Positions 52,539-61,543 of a stretch of 64,000 nt of DNA are shown here, in pieces. The position numbers and the translations under genes are program-made. Under the pieces are notes generated by a model that saw nothing but the letters and a program-made list of their open reading frames with translations, was not told the DNA's origin and searched no databases. Each line of letters starts with the position of its first letter. The first letter of the stretch is position 1. The DNA comes from Anaerolineales bacterium HSG25 (GTDB lineage: Bacteria > Chloroflexota > Anaerolineae > 4572-78 > J111), in contig JAUCGA010000003.1 in the NCBI GenBank assembly GCA_030377865.1, forward strand, positions 57,627 to 121,626, read 5' to 3'.

Positions 52539-54143
52539 ATGTTGATTTGTTTGACGGCCATGCTCGGAGCATGTCAAACATCTCCAGTTGTCAAACAGAT
52601 CACAGTTGCGGTTGATGGGCAGACTCAGGCTCTTAGCACTTCAGCCGAAACAGTACGGGAAGTTTTGCTCGAAGCCAGCATTGAATTGGGCGACTTAGAT
52701 CAGGTCAAGCCTGATTTGTACCATGCAGTCAGTTCCGGCTCTCATATTATCGTCACCCGAGTTAATGAGGAAGTTCTGGTTGAGCATGAGATTATCCCTT
52801 TTGAGCAACAAACCGTAGTCAACGAAGCTCTGGCTCCGGGTGAAACACGCCTAATGCAGTTGGGCGTAGCAGGTGAAGAGAGTATATCTTATCGGCTAAT
52901 TTACGAAGACGGAGCGGTAACGACAAAAACCGAAATTGATCGTCAAGTCTCAATTGAGCCGATTCCTGAAATTATGGTGGTTGGTCCACCGAGCGACCTA
53001 CCGCCTATACCGTTTGCAGGGACAATCGCCTATCTGTCGAACGGCAATGCTTGGCTAATGCGGGGCGATAGTGCCAATCGGCGACTCATCGCTACAGGAA
53101 GCCATTTCGACGAGCATGTGTTTGCTTTATCACCCGACGAGGGCTATCTGTTGTATACTCAGCCACTCAGCGACGACATGGATTTGCCGCTTAACGAGTT
53201 ATGGCTGGCCTCAACCACCATTGTCGGCGAACAACCCGAATCCCTTGCTATTGACAATGTCTTAGAAGCAGTATGGTCGCCGGTGGTTAGTTCATCGCTA
53301 ATAGCCTACAGCACTGCTGAACGAACGGTCAGCGCACCGGGTTGGAAAGCGAATAATGACCTATGGTTGATAAATCCATTAACCCGTCAGCCTAGTCCGA
53401 TTCAAGTTTTAGCCCCAGACAATAGCGGTTTGTATGCGTGGTGGGGGAGTAATTTTGCATGGTCGCCGGACGGTTCTACGATTGCCTACGCTCGTCCTGA
53501 CGAAATTGGGATTATTACCTTTACTACCCGTCGACCCATCACCTATCAGGTGACACCCTTGGTCGAGGTTGCACCGCTTGAAACCCATAGCGACTGGCGA
53601 TGGGTGCCTCAAATCAGTTGGTCGCCTGACAGCCGGTTTTTGGCGGCAGTACTGCATGGCCCACCTATCGGAGCAGAACCAGCAGAGGAGAGTCAACAGT
53701 TTGAGGTATGGCTCTTGCAGGCTGAGGGAATGACCGAGAATCGAAGGCTCAAGGTTAAGGTAGCCGAGCAGGTAGGCATGTGGGCTAATCCAACATGGGG
53801 AGTCAAGGGAATCGCCTACGGAGAGGCCGTTGACCCATTACAGTCGGTCAACAGTCGCTATAAATTAAAGCTAATCGACTGGGATGGCAGTAATTTACGT
53901 CAACTATTCCCCTTTCAGGTTGAACCGGGAGTCCAGCTACCTCAATTGGCGTGGTCACAAAATGGAGAACAGTTATTATTTGTCTACAATGGCAATCTTT
54001 ATCTGGTCAACTATCAAGGTTCACCACCTATACCACTCACCCAAGATAGTCAGGTTAGTCATCTAAACTGGGTCGCTCATCAACGTGTTACAACACCAAT
54101 AAACAGTTCTAAACAGATGACAACAACAAGAGAACCAAAGTAA
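52539..54143 (+). CDS. Lipoprotein with DUF348/G5-like and TolB-type propeller domains
   Basis: Start set at MLICLTAMLGACQTSP (534 aa) because it gives a lipobox (LGAC), but this leader has no positive N-terminus; the true start may have been altered by the element ending at 52521. Residues about 20-150 resemble DUF348 and G5 modules (ITVAVDGQTQALSTSAETVR, 'RLIYEDGAVTTKTEIDRQVS'), usual in cell-wall resuscitation factors. Then a WD40-like/TolB propeller with repeated SPDG units (FAWSPDGSTIAYA, ISWSPDSRFLAAV). Probably a surface-bound envelope protein. Confidence 0.78.
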   Translation: MLICLTAMLGACQTSPVVKQITVAVDGQTQALSTSAETVREVLLEASIELGDLDQVKPDLYHAVSSGSHIIVTRVNEEVLVEHEIIPFEQQTVVNEALAPGETRLMQLGVAGEESISYRLIYEDGAVTTKTEIDRQVSIEPIPEIMVVGPPSDLPPIPFAGTIAYLSNGNAWLMRGDSANRRLIATGSHFDEHVFALSPDEGYLLYTQPLSDDMDLPLNELWLASTTIVGEQPESLAIDNVLEAVWSPVVSSSLIAYSTAERTVSAPGWKANNDLWLINPLTRQPSPIQVLAPDNSGLYAWWGSNFAWSPDGSTIAYARPDEIGIITFTTRRPITYQVTPLVEVAPLETHSDWRWVPQISWSPDSRFLAAVLHGPPIGAEPAEESQQFEVWLLQAEGMTENRRLKVKVAEQVGMWANPTWGVKGIAYGEAVDPLQSVNSRYKLKLIDWDGSNLRQLFPFQVEPGVQLPQLAWSQNGEQLLFVYNGNLYLVNYQGSPPIPLTQDSQVSHLNWVAHQRVTTPINSSKQMTTTREPK

Positions 54144-54189
54144 TACCATGCCGATTTCAGTGACCAGTGATCTTCGTTTGGGCCAATAG

Positions 54190-54642
54190 ATCTGTTCGGC
54201 AATAAAGGAGTGCAAAAGCATCTTGCTTTTGCCAGAGGTATACATGCAAAAGGGCCTTAATCTTCATTTGGGCCAAGAACACAATAGCGAATGATGAAAA
54301 AAACGGGCTATAGTCTTTGTTTCGGCCAATCTTAGAACAGGATGCGTGGAATGACACTGATTTTGTAAATATTCAGTGAATTCGCCAGAAGGAGCGTCAG
54401 AAACCCGATTTCTTTGAGAAATCGGGTTCTAGGGCGGTTTTACTGAACTTTTACCTGATTTTGGCATGATTTAATCAGTGTCATTCCGCACATCCTGTTC
54501 TTATTAGACCTGTTCGGCAATAACTTATCATCTCATAAAAACTCAAAATCGAGGTCTGCGGAGTGCAAAAGCTTCTTGCTTTTGCATGTTTGTCTCCGGC
54601 AAAAGCAAGAAGCTTTTGCACTCCTTTATTCCCGAATAACTT
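54190..54642. mobile_element. Cluster of family-H, family-L and family-C elements
   Basis: 54190-54259: partial H (GTTCGGCAATAAAGGAGTGC). 54334-54501: family L, ends AGAACAGGATGCGTGGAATG and CATTCCGCACATCCTGTTCT, interrupted by family C at 54365-54454 with exact 8-bp duplication CTGATTTT (54357-54364, 54455-54462). 54512-54642: full H (CTGTTCGGCAATAACTTATC ... CACTCCTTTATTCCCGAA). Confidence 0.88.
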
Positions 54643-54651
54643 TAATTTACC

Positions 54652-56262
54652 ATGAAAAAATCTGCACTTTTAATGGATGCTGATGCCCAGAATTTAGAAC
54701 AGTTACAGGGCATGCTTCAGCGAAACAATTATAACGTTTTGATTGCCGCAGATGGAAACGCCGCGCTACGTCTTATCAAAACGACAAAACCCGACATAAT
54801 CATCTCTGATCTTTTGTTGGCTGGGCTAAATGGCTATGAAGTTTGGGAAAAAATTCGGCTAGATGAAGAGACCGCTCATATTCCTATTTTAGTAGTTAGT
54901 GCCTTAATGCTTCCCTCGGCGAATGAATCGGTACGGTTTTTGCCCGGTAACAAACGACAAACCCTGTATTACGATGCTTTTCTGCCCAAACCAGTCGACC
55001 TAAACCGTTTTATGCGAGTTTCTGATAAATTGATTGCGCCGGAGAAAAATAGGCAAATCGCAAGTGGCCCGACAGCCGTTATAGCAATTGATGCACCTGA
55101 CCTACAACAATCGCTGACCATCATGCTCCAGGCTCATGATTTCGGAGTTGAAAGCTCGACAACTCTATCTGAAACACAACGACTGGTCAGAACAACCTCG
55201 CCCGCGGTGCTAATACTCGATTATCGAACCCCAACACAGGCGACTCGGCAACTGATATTTCAGATAAAACGCCTCGTACCAAACACCGCCATCGTCCTTG
55301 TTACCCAAGCCGATACCGTAGAGCAAGCGATACAGAACGAAATTCATAGTGTGCTACTGGTTCCGTTGCAAGAAGATTATGTTACCCTAGTTATTGAACA
55401 GGTTCTAGAATTGATGAATAGTCGGTATCGTAATCAAACCTTAACCGAACAATTGATTACAACTCAGCAAAACCTACTTGAATCTCAAGAAACATTACGC
55501 GCTCAAAACGAGGAACTCCAACTAGTTAATGCCAAATTACGCGAACTAGACAAGCTCAAAGAAACCTTTACTGGCATGGTCGTACATGACCTCAAATCCC
55601 CGTTGAGTGCGGTGTTAGGAGCTTTAAACTTTACCTTAATTGACCCCCGAATATCACTCACTGATAAAAATAGGGGCATGTTAAATGGGGCAATCGGAGC
55701 CGGCAACCAGATGTTACGCCTGATTGAGACCTTGCTAGAGGGGCAACGGTTAGAGGATGGCCGAGTCGAACTCGACTTGGAGCCATTCGCTTGGGAGGAT
55801 TTGGTTGCCGAGTCGAGCCAAAATATTTTGCCACTTTTGACCTTACATCGGTTAGAGATAGAGTTAGCAATTCCCAATAATTTACCACTTTTATATGCTG
55901 ATGCCCATATGACCCAACGCGTTTTGGAAAACCTTCTTGATAATGCTATCAAATTTTCACCGCGCAACAGTTCGATTGTAATAAGTGGCGAACCAGAGGA
56001 GGCGTTTATTAAATTAAGTGTAAAAGATATGGGGCCGGGTATCCCCAAAGCGGAACAAGATAAGATATTTAACCGTTTTGAACAGGTCAAAAATAACCAA
56101 GCTGGACGAAGCGGATTTGGTCTAGGTTTGGCTTTTTGTTATCAAGCAGTAGGGGCCATGAGCGGACGGATATGGGTCGAAAGCGACGGTGAATCCGGAA
56201 CAACATTTTACTTTACCTTACCAATCTATCAAGAAAAAAATTTCGTTGTCAGTAGTGATTAG
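54652..56262 (+). CDS. Hybrid sensor kinase with two N-terminal receivers
   Basis: 536 residues. Receiver 1 (1-130) has D53 (IIISDLLLAGLNGYE). Receiver 2 (about 140-260) is degenerate but keeps D190 (LILDYRTP). A coiled coil (265-300) leads to HisKA with H312 in MVVHDLKSPLSA; HATPase has LENLLDNAIKFSPRNSS and DMGPGIPKAEQDKIFNRF and FGLGLAFCYQA. A cytoplasmic relay kinase of the same receiver-first design as 13073. No regulator is adjacent. Confidence 0.93.
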   Translation: MKKSALLMDADAQNLEQLQGMLQRNNYNVLIAADGNAALRLIKTTKPDIIISDLLLAGLNGYEVWEKIRLDEETAHIPILVVSALMLPSANESVRFLPGNKRQTLYYDAFLPKPVDLNRFMRVSDKLIAPEKNRQIASGPTAVIAIDAPDLQQSLTIMLQAHDFGVESSTTLSETQRLVRTTSPAVLILDYRTPTQATRQLIFQIKRLVPNTAIVLVTQADTVEQAIQNEIHSVLLVPLQEDYVTLVIEQVLELMNSRYRNQTLTEQLITTQQNLLESQETLRAQNEELQLVNAKLRELDKLKETFTGMVVHDLKSPLSAVLGALNFTLIDPRISLTDKNRGMLNGAIGAGNQMLRLIETLLEGQRLEDGRVELDLEPFAWEDLVAESSQNILPLLTLHRLEIELAIPNNLPLLYADAHMTQRVLENLLDNAIKFSPRNSSIVISGEPEEAFIKLSVKDMGPGIPKAEQDKIFNRFEQVKNNQAGRSGFGLGLAFCYQAVGAMSGRIWVESDGESGTTFYFTLPIYQEKNFVVSSD

Positions 56263-56271
56263 TCATCTTAT

Positions 56272-56405
56272 CAGAAGTTTATCATTTCAACATGGCTAAA
56301 ACAATATCTGACAGGATTAAAGGCAAAAAAATCCTGTTAATCCTGTCGAAAAATGCTTTTGGTTTTATCAACATGTCGAGTTATGAATGAAACGACAAAC
56401 TTTTG
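56272..56405. mobile_element. Family-A' MITE-like element (inverted)
   Basis: Ends CAGAAGTTTATCATTTCAAC and AATGAAACGACAAACTTTTG, exact 7-bp duplication ATCTTAT (56265-56271, 56406-56412). Confidence 0.85.
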
Positions 56406-56452
56406 ATCTTATGTTGATTTCTAATTACTGACAACCCATAACAAACTTAATT

Positions 56453-57406
56453 ATGCGAGTTTTAATAACCGGAGCCGCGGGATTCCTCGGCTCTCATTTA
56501 TGTGACAAATTTTTAGCTAACGGTCATACAGTCATCGGTATGGACAACTTAATTACCGGAAAAACTGCCAATATCGAACATTTGGCAGGTAATTCTGATT
56601 TTTTATTCATCAAACATGATGTGACCAACTTTATCTACATTGAAGGAAAAGTGGATGCAGTCCTCCATTTTGCCTCACCGGCCAGCCCAATTGATTACCT
56701 TAAATTACCGATTCAAACCCTAAAAGTGGGCGCACTAGGGACACATAAAGCCTTAGGATTGGCAAAAGCTAAAAATGCTCGTCTCTTACTTGCCTCAACC
56801 TCAGAAATCTATGGCGACCCATTGATTCATCCCCAAACTGAAGATTATTGGGGCAATGTTAACCCCATTGGGCCACGTGGTGTTTATGATGAAGCCAAAC
56901 GTTTCGGCGAGGCGATGGTCATGGCCTATCAACGGTATCATGACGTTGAAACCCGAATTGTACGAATTTTTAACACTTATGGGCCACGCATGCGGCTCAA
57001 CGACGGACGAGTAGTACCAAACTTTATCGCTCAGGCTCTACGTGGTGACTCACTGACCGTTTTTGGTGATGGGACGCGCACCCGCTCATTTTGTTATGTT
57101 TCCGATTTGGTTGAAGGAATCTATCGACTATTATTGTCAGATGAACCTGATCCGGTTAACCTCGGCAACCCGTCTGAAATGTCCATCTTAGATTTTGCCA
57201 AAATAGTAATTAAATTAACCAACAGTAGTTCGGAAATCAGTTTTGTTGAGCCAGAAGATACCCGAATTAAAGATGATCCGAAAGTACGAAAACCAGATAT
57301 TGGGAAAGCTCGCCGTATTTTAGATTGGGAGCCTCAAGTATCACTAGACGATGGATTAACAAAGACGATTGAATTCTTCAGGCCCCGTGTTTTAAATGAG
57401 AAGTAA
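56453..57406 (+). CDS. UDP-glucuronate decarboxylase-like extended SDR
   Basis: 317 residues. GAAGFLGSH at 7-15; [20 protein letters not shown] (72-91) and STSEIYGDP followed by [18 protein letters not shown] are the hallmark of UDP-xylose synthases. Catalytic E118 and Y145-x3-K149. Would turn UDP-glucuronate into UDP-xylose for envelope glycans. Upstream of O-antigen ligase and GtrA genes, consistent with a polysaccharide cluster. Confidence 0.9.
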   Translation: MRVLITGAAGFLGSHLCDKFLANGHTVIGMDNLITGKTANIEHLAGNSDFLFIKHDVTNFIYIEGKVDAVLHFASPASPIDYLKLPIQTLKVGALGTHKALGLAKAKNARLLLASTSEIYGDPLIHPQTEDYWGNVNPIGPRGVYDEAKRFGEAMVMAYQRYHDVETRIVRIFNTYGPRMRLNDGRVVPNFIAQALRGDSLTVFGDGTRTRSFCYVSDLVEGIYRLLLSDEPDPVNLGNPSEMSILDFAKIVIKLTNSSSEISFVEPEDTRIKDDPKVRKPDIGKARRILDWEPQVSLDDGLTKTIEFFRPRVLNEK

Positions 57407-57493
57407 ACCTCCGCAGTAGAAAAATCATACCTACAGCCTAGAGATTGGTGAAATGGAGTATAACCATGCCTCATTTCCCAATCTCTAACTTTT

Positions 57494-57711
57494 TAAGTAA
57501 CTTTCATTTCTAAGTTGTCACTTTCCCGGAGTGCAAGAATTCCATTCTTGCTGTCAAAATACAATTTTGACACTCCTGTTTTCCTGATTGTTGCGATTAT
57601 GTAATCGCAACGGGTATTTGGCGGGCATATCCTCCTTCAAGGAGGCTTCGCGCTACCCGCCTGTTGTGGGTACACTTCTGTTTTTTACAAGTTAGTTCTG
57701 AAAACTACTTA
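57494..57711. mobile_element. Family-G element, inverted copy
   Basis: Ends TAAGTAACTTTCATTTCTAA and GTTAGTTCTGAAAACTACTTA; nearly the full reverse complement of 43141-43359 with a handful of differences. It abuts the start of the O-antigen ligase gene. Confidence 0.88.
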
Positions 57712-57764
57712 ACACCATTTTGCCTCAACTTAAGCACCTTAAACCCTGGATTGTTGGCATTACC

Positions 57765-59273
57765 ATGCCAGCTATTCCAGACCAACTATATCGGTTTCTC
57801 GTTCCGGCTATTATATTGTTGATGGGACTGTTAGTCGGCTGGCTACCATTAACCCAAGCCATCATTTTTGTGGGAGCGATTATTGCCTTACCTGTATTAC
57901 TGCTGAATCCCATTCTCAATCTTTACCTGCTTATCCCCATCATCCCCTTTAGTCCTTTGTTAGGGGTTTCGATAGGCGGTCTAACCATTGGCCTGATGGA
58001 AATCGTCCTACTTGCCGGAATCGGATTGACCATATTACAGAAAATGGTCAATCCTGATGATTCCCAAGCGCAATCAACCTATGTCCCAAAAATGATGTGG
58101 TCACGAGACCCGTTTTGGGGGCTATTTTTTATTTTATTTGTCGGGATTGGGTTGTCGTGGCTAACTACTCTGTCGATTAAAGCCAGCTTGATTGAAACGG
58201 TTAAATGGGTTGAGATGTTATTGATTTATCTGTTTGTAGGCACCCAACTTCAAAAAAAACAAATCAATTGGCTGTTGATCATAATTCTGTTGACCGGATT
58301 AACCCAAGCCATGTTGGGGATTTATCAATTTGTGTTTAAGGTTGGGCCAGAAGGATTTCTGCTTTTTAATGGCCTATTTTTACGGGCTTACGGAACATTT
58401 GGTCAGCCCAACCCCTATGCTGGATATTTAGGATTAGTCTTACCCTTAGCCATATCTTTGTCATTGTGGAAATTCTCTGACATCCGTCAAACAACCGATT
58501 TAACTCGTTTGAATAGTAATAGCTGGCAACTATTGGCTCTGATGGGAATAGTTGGAGTCCTGTTGCTGGCACTCTTCGCCACACAATCTCGAAGCGGTTG
58601 GTTGGCCGCAATCGGAGCAATTGGCATGGTTTTGGTTTTGAGCAGTCAGATGGCTCGCCTGCTATTTTCCTTTGGAGCAGGTTTAATCATGATGGTCACT
58701 TTGGCGGGATCATTTAGCTTAACCATAACAACACCAGCGATGGAGGAGCAAAGTTTATATCAAACCGTGTTAGGCCGATTTGTCTCTGCCGCTGAAATCT
58801 TCCAAATTGAGGATGTGGCCGCGGTCGAACTAACCAACCAAAATTTTGCGACCTTAGAACGATTGGCTCATTGGCAAACGGCATGGCACATGTGGCGTGA
58901 TAATTTTTGGTTGGGGGTTGGATTTGGTAATTATGAGGTTATTTACCCAGTTTATGCCATTGGGCGCTGGGAGGATGCACTAGGGCATGCCCATAACTAC
59001 CTGTTTAATCTAGGCGCAGAAACCGGTTTTGTCGGCATAGCCTGTTACCTAATTTTCTGGATTCTTGTTTTTAGAGTAATATGGCAGATTGGAGTGGATA
59101 ATCAAGGTTTTGAAAGAGCCGTGGTGGTTGGTTGTGCGGGGATATTGGTTCACCTGCATCTACACAATCTATTTGATAACCTATATGTCCAAGGAATGTA
59201 TCTGCATGTGGGTATAATAATTGGAATCATTTCACTGATGTCAAAAAGAAATTATAGAGTTGTTCGGGAATAA
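57765..59273 (+). CDS. O-antigen ligase / Wzy-like polymerase family membrane protein
   Basis: About 502 residues if started at ATG 57765 (a TTG at 57720 is possible; neither has a ribosome site, the region being covered by a family-G element). Ten or more helices. Wzy_C features: RAYGTFGQPNPYAGYLGLVL, TQSRSGWLAA, GHAHNYLFNLGAETGFVGIA, HLHNLFDNLY. It joins or polymerises lipid-linked glycans on the outer face. The last codons AGA GTT GTT CGG GAA TAA are the left end of a family-H element, so its native C-terminus was replaced. Confidence 0.88.
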   Translation: MPAIPDQLYRFLVPAIILLMGLLVGWLPLTQAIIFVGAIIALPVLLLNPILNLYLLIPIIPFSPLLGVSIGGLTIGLMEIVLLAGIGLTILQKMVNPDDSQAQSTYVPKMMWSRDPFWGLFFILFVGIGLSWLTTLSIKASLIETVKWVEMLLIYLFVGTQLQKKQINWLLIIILLTGLTQAMLGIYQFVFKVGPEGFLLFNGLFLRAYGTFGQPNPYAGYLGLVLPLAISLSLWKFSDIRQTTDLTRLNSNSWQLLALMGIVGVLLLALFATQSRSGWLAAIGAIGMVLVLSSQMARLLFSFGAGLIMMVTLAGSFSLTITTPAMEEQSLYQTVLGRFVSAAEIFQIEDVAAVELTNQNFATLERLAHWQTAWHMWRDNFWLGVGFGNYEVIYPVYAIGRWEDALGHAHNYLFNLGAETGFVGIACYLIFWILVFRVIWQIGVDNQGFERAVVVGCAGILVHLHLHNLFDNLYVQGMYLHVGIIIGIISLMSKRNYRVVRE

Positions 59274-59486
59274 AGGAGTGCAAAAGCTTCTTGCTTTTGC
59301 TAGAGACAAACATGCAAAAGCAAGAAGCTTTGTAAATATTCAGTGAACTCGCCAGAAAGAGTGTCAGAAACCCGATTTCTTAAAGAAATCGGGTTTCTAG
59401 GCTACTTTACTGAACTTTTACGAAGCTTTTGCACTCCGCAAACCCAGAATTTGAGTTTTTATGCGATGATAAGTTGTTGCCGAACA
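59260..59486. mobile_element. Family-H element with a nested family-C element
   Basis: H ends TTGTTCGGGAATAAAGGAG and TTGTTGCCGAACA. Family C at 59332-59421 splits the hairpin; exact 8-bp duplication GAAGCTTT (59324-59331, 59422-59429). Removing it restores GCAAAAGCAAGAAGCTTTTG, as seen undisturbed near 54600. Confidence 0.93.
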
Positions 59487-59523
59487 GGTCTTATGTATGG
59501 GAACCGATAAGCGAGGATAAATT

Positions 59524-60051
59524 ATGACTATGTCTCAACAAACTGGATTTACAACAAAATTAGCAGAGATTATTAGTAACCCACAGCTACATTCCAAAGA
59601 ATATATCCGATTTGGTAAGTTTGCAGTGGTAGGACTAATTGGCGCAGTTGTTGACTTTGCCCTATTTAATATCATGCTTTATTTATTACGAGACGTGTGG
59701 CAAATACAAATTTCGTGGCAATTGTTTGGCTTGGACGTAAACTGGGTTCTGCTGATGGCAAACACCGTCTCGGTCAGCGCGGCGATTATCAGCAACTTTA
59801 CTTGGAATCGGCTGTGGACATTTCCAGAATCACGGGCACGTAAAAAACGAAAACAACTGGTACAGTTTACCACAGTTAATGTCGTTGGTTTACTGCTAAA
59901 TAATATTATATTACTGATTGCATACGCTTTTATCGCCCCTTATGTCGAAAGTGCCTTGCTCAGTGACAATCTCGCCAAAGCCGCGGCGATTGGCATTGTT
60001 CTATTTTGGAACTTTGGAGCCAATCGGTTGTGGACATATCGAGGATTATAA
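59524..60051 (+). CDS. GtrA-family membrane protein
   Basis: 175 residues, four helices. GtrA signature: YIRFGKFAVVGLIGAVVDFA, then SAAIISNFTWNRLWTF and LLLNNIILLIAY, LFWNFGANRLWTYRGL. GtrA proteins are thought to flip or hold polyprenyl-phosphate sugars. Downstream of the O-antigen ligase, suggesting glycan export or decoration. Confidence 0.92.
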   Translation: MTMSQQTGFTTKLAEIISNPQLHSKEYIRFGKFAVVGLIGAVVDFALFNIMLYLLRDVWQIQISWQLFGLDVNWVLLMANTVSVSAAIISNFTWNRLWTFPESRARKKRKQLVQFTTVNVVGLLLNNIILLIAYAFIAPYVESALLSDNLAKAAAIGIVLFWNFGANRLWTYRGL

Positions 60052-60059
60052 CGATTTTT

Positions 60060-60265
60060 TGTAGCGGTCGGCTTGATGTTGAAAGAGACTATGTTACCCT
60101 GAGCGTTTTTTGCGAAGGGTCTCCCTTACCCAAATGTAAAAGTTCAGTAAAACCACCCTAGAAACCCGATTTCTCAAAGAAATCGGGTTTTTGATGCTCT
60201 TTCTAGCGAGTTCACTGATGGCAAAAGTAAGAAACTTTTGCACTCCTTTATTGCCGAACAACTCT
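60060..60265. repeat. Fused fragments of families I, C and H
   Basis: Family-I end GTAGCGGTCGGCTTGATGTT at 60060, a CTGAGCGTTTTTTGCGAAGG half-module, a family-C element truncated on the right (60136 to about 60218, ending TTCACTGA) and a family-H end (CTTTTGCACTCCTTTATTGC) to about 60265. Confidence 0.7.
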
Positions 60266-60341
60266 ATTGTTTAGATCAACCATACCTCATTCCTAAGTTA
60301 ACAACCGCTCTCCCAAACCTACACAAACCTACACAGTTGGG

Positions 60342-60878
60342 TCAGGAACTCTCAGTTTCCTGTTTTAATTCATCTTGACGGTGGGCGTTGCGCCCGTCAC
60401 GTCCCCGCAGAACCGAGATTCCACTAGACGTAACCCGCCAAGTACATTTATCCGTTACGGACAAATGGCCTGAGCGAGGCAAACATAAATTATTTAATAC
60501 ACGGTCTAAACCGTTTAACGCGGCGTTCTCGTCTCTGTTGTGAGACGTGCCGCAAACTTCACACTTCCATTCTCTAATGTCGGGCGAAATACCGCCTTTC
60601 ACTACTGCCTGACAAGTGTGGCAGGTGCGAGTTGTACCTTTCTCGTTATATTCCAGATAGGTCTTACCCGACTTCTGACATGTCCATTTGACGATCTGCT
60701 TAAACCGACCAATCAATGACTGGTTGTTCATGGCTCGACGCATGCTAGTGGTAATGCCACCACCACGTGGGGTATAGTCACCAATAGCAATCACATCATA
60801 ATCCCGACAAAGCGCATTGACTATCAAGTAAACTGGTTGTATCCGAGTCAACAGCGAGGCGTATCCTACAGGCTGATT
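60342..60878 (-). pseudogene. tnpB: Truncated TnpB (IS607-type) remnant
   Basis: About 170 residues remain of a normal ~400. Present: the segment YDVIAIGDYTPRGGGITTSM, which aligns with the RuvC-II region but has G where the catalytic Glu is usual; a zinc ribbon CHTCQ...CEVC; and the RuvC-III motif NRDENAALNG. The N-terminal part and RuvC-I are missing. The frame is the same as tnpA and follows its TGA directly, with an alternative short ATGAAATCAGCC start overlapping that stop. Non-functional as an RNA-guided nuclease unless rescued in trans. Confidence 0.82.
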
Positions 60879-61493
60879 TCATAAATCGTCTGCCGCCTCC
60901 TTTAACTTCTCAACCAACTTCTTATTCTTATGGCTTCGACTACCATACAACCGAGCAGAAAATACCGTAATTATCTCTAATACATCTTGAGCCAACTCTT
61001 CCTCAAAGATTGTACTTTCTGAGGCATTTATGATGACTACCTCGGCTCCAAACTGCTCACATAGTGAGAATATCAACTCTGAACCAAATCGAAGTAACCT
61101 GTCTTTGTGGGTTATAACCAATCGCTCTATGTCACCAGCGCACAATCGCTTAATTAGCTTTTTTAGCCCACGCTTTCGATAGTTTAACCCTGAACCTATA
61201 TCTTTAACGAGATCAAATGACCAACCATTTGCCGCACAGAATGTTTCTAGTAATGCTACCTGACGGGCTAAATCATCCTTTTGGTCATAGCTTGATACTC
61301 TGGCATAGGCCAATGTTACCCGACTTGATTGCCGTTCTAACCTTGGAACTAGTCCATACAGTTTACTCAAATCATAACGTCTATGACCACCAGGGGTTCG
61401 TTCTACTTCTATCTTGCCAGCAGTCTCCCATCGACGTAATGTCTCTTGAGTGACACCTAGCTCTTTTGCCGCTTCGCTTATTGAAACTTTCAT
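60879..61493 (-). CDS. tnpA: IS607-family serine recombinase (TnpA)
   Basis: 204 residues from MKVSISEAAKEL. MerR-type helix-turn-helix at 1-45 (EAAKELGVTQETLRRWETAG, TPGGHRRY), then a serine recombinase domain with S67 in YARVSSYDQ, matching the resolvase catalytic serine, and HKDRLLRFG. It should excise and insert the element with little target specificity. It appears intact, so it could still move the element or relatives. Confidence 0.94.
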   Translation of the reverse strand: MKVSISEAAKELGVTQETLRRWETAGKIEVERTPGGHRRYDLSKLYGLVPRLERQSSRVTLAYARVSSYDQKDDLARQVALLETFCAANGWSFDLVKDIGSGLNYRKRGLKKLIKRLCAGDIERLVITHKDRLLRFGSELIFSLCEQFGAEVVIINASESTIFEEELAQDVLEIITVFSARLYGSRSHKNKKLVEKLKEAADDL

Positions 61494-61543
61494 AGTCTCA
61501 ATTATACACATAATGTATAGATATGTCGAGATATGTATAGATT

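Larger units (their letters stand above)
60296..61543 (-). mobile_element. IS607-family element, tnpB-defective
   Basis: tnpA plus broken tnpB. Upstream of tnpA, direct repeats ATGTATAGAT (twice, 61512-61541) probably belong to the left recombination end, ending one base from the stop of the next gene. The right end after tnpB is not defined; CCTACACAAACCTACACAG near 60318 is a candidate boundary region. Confidence 0.75.
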
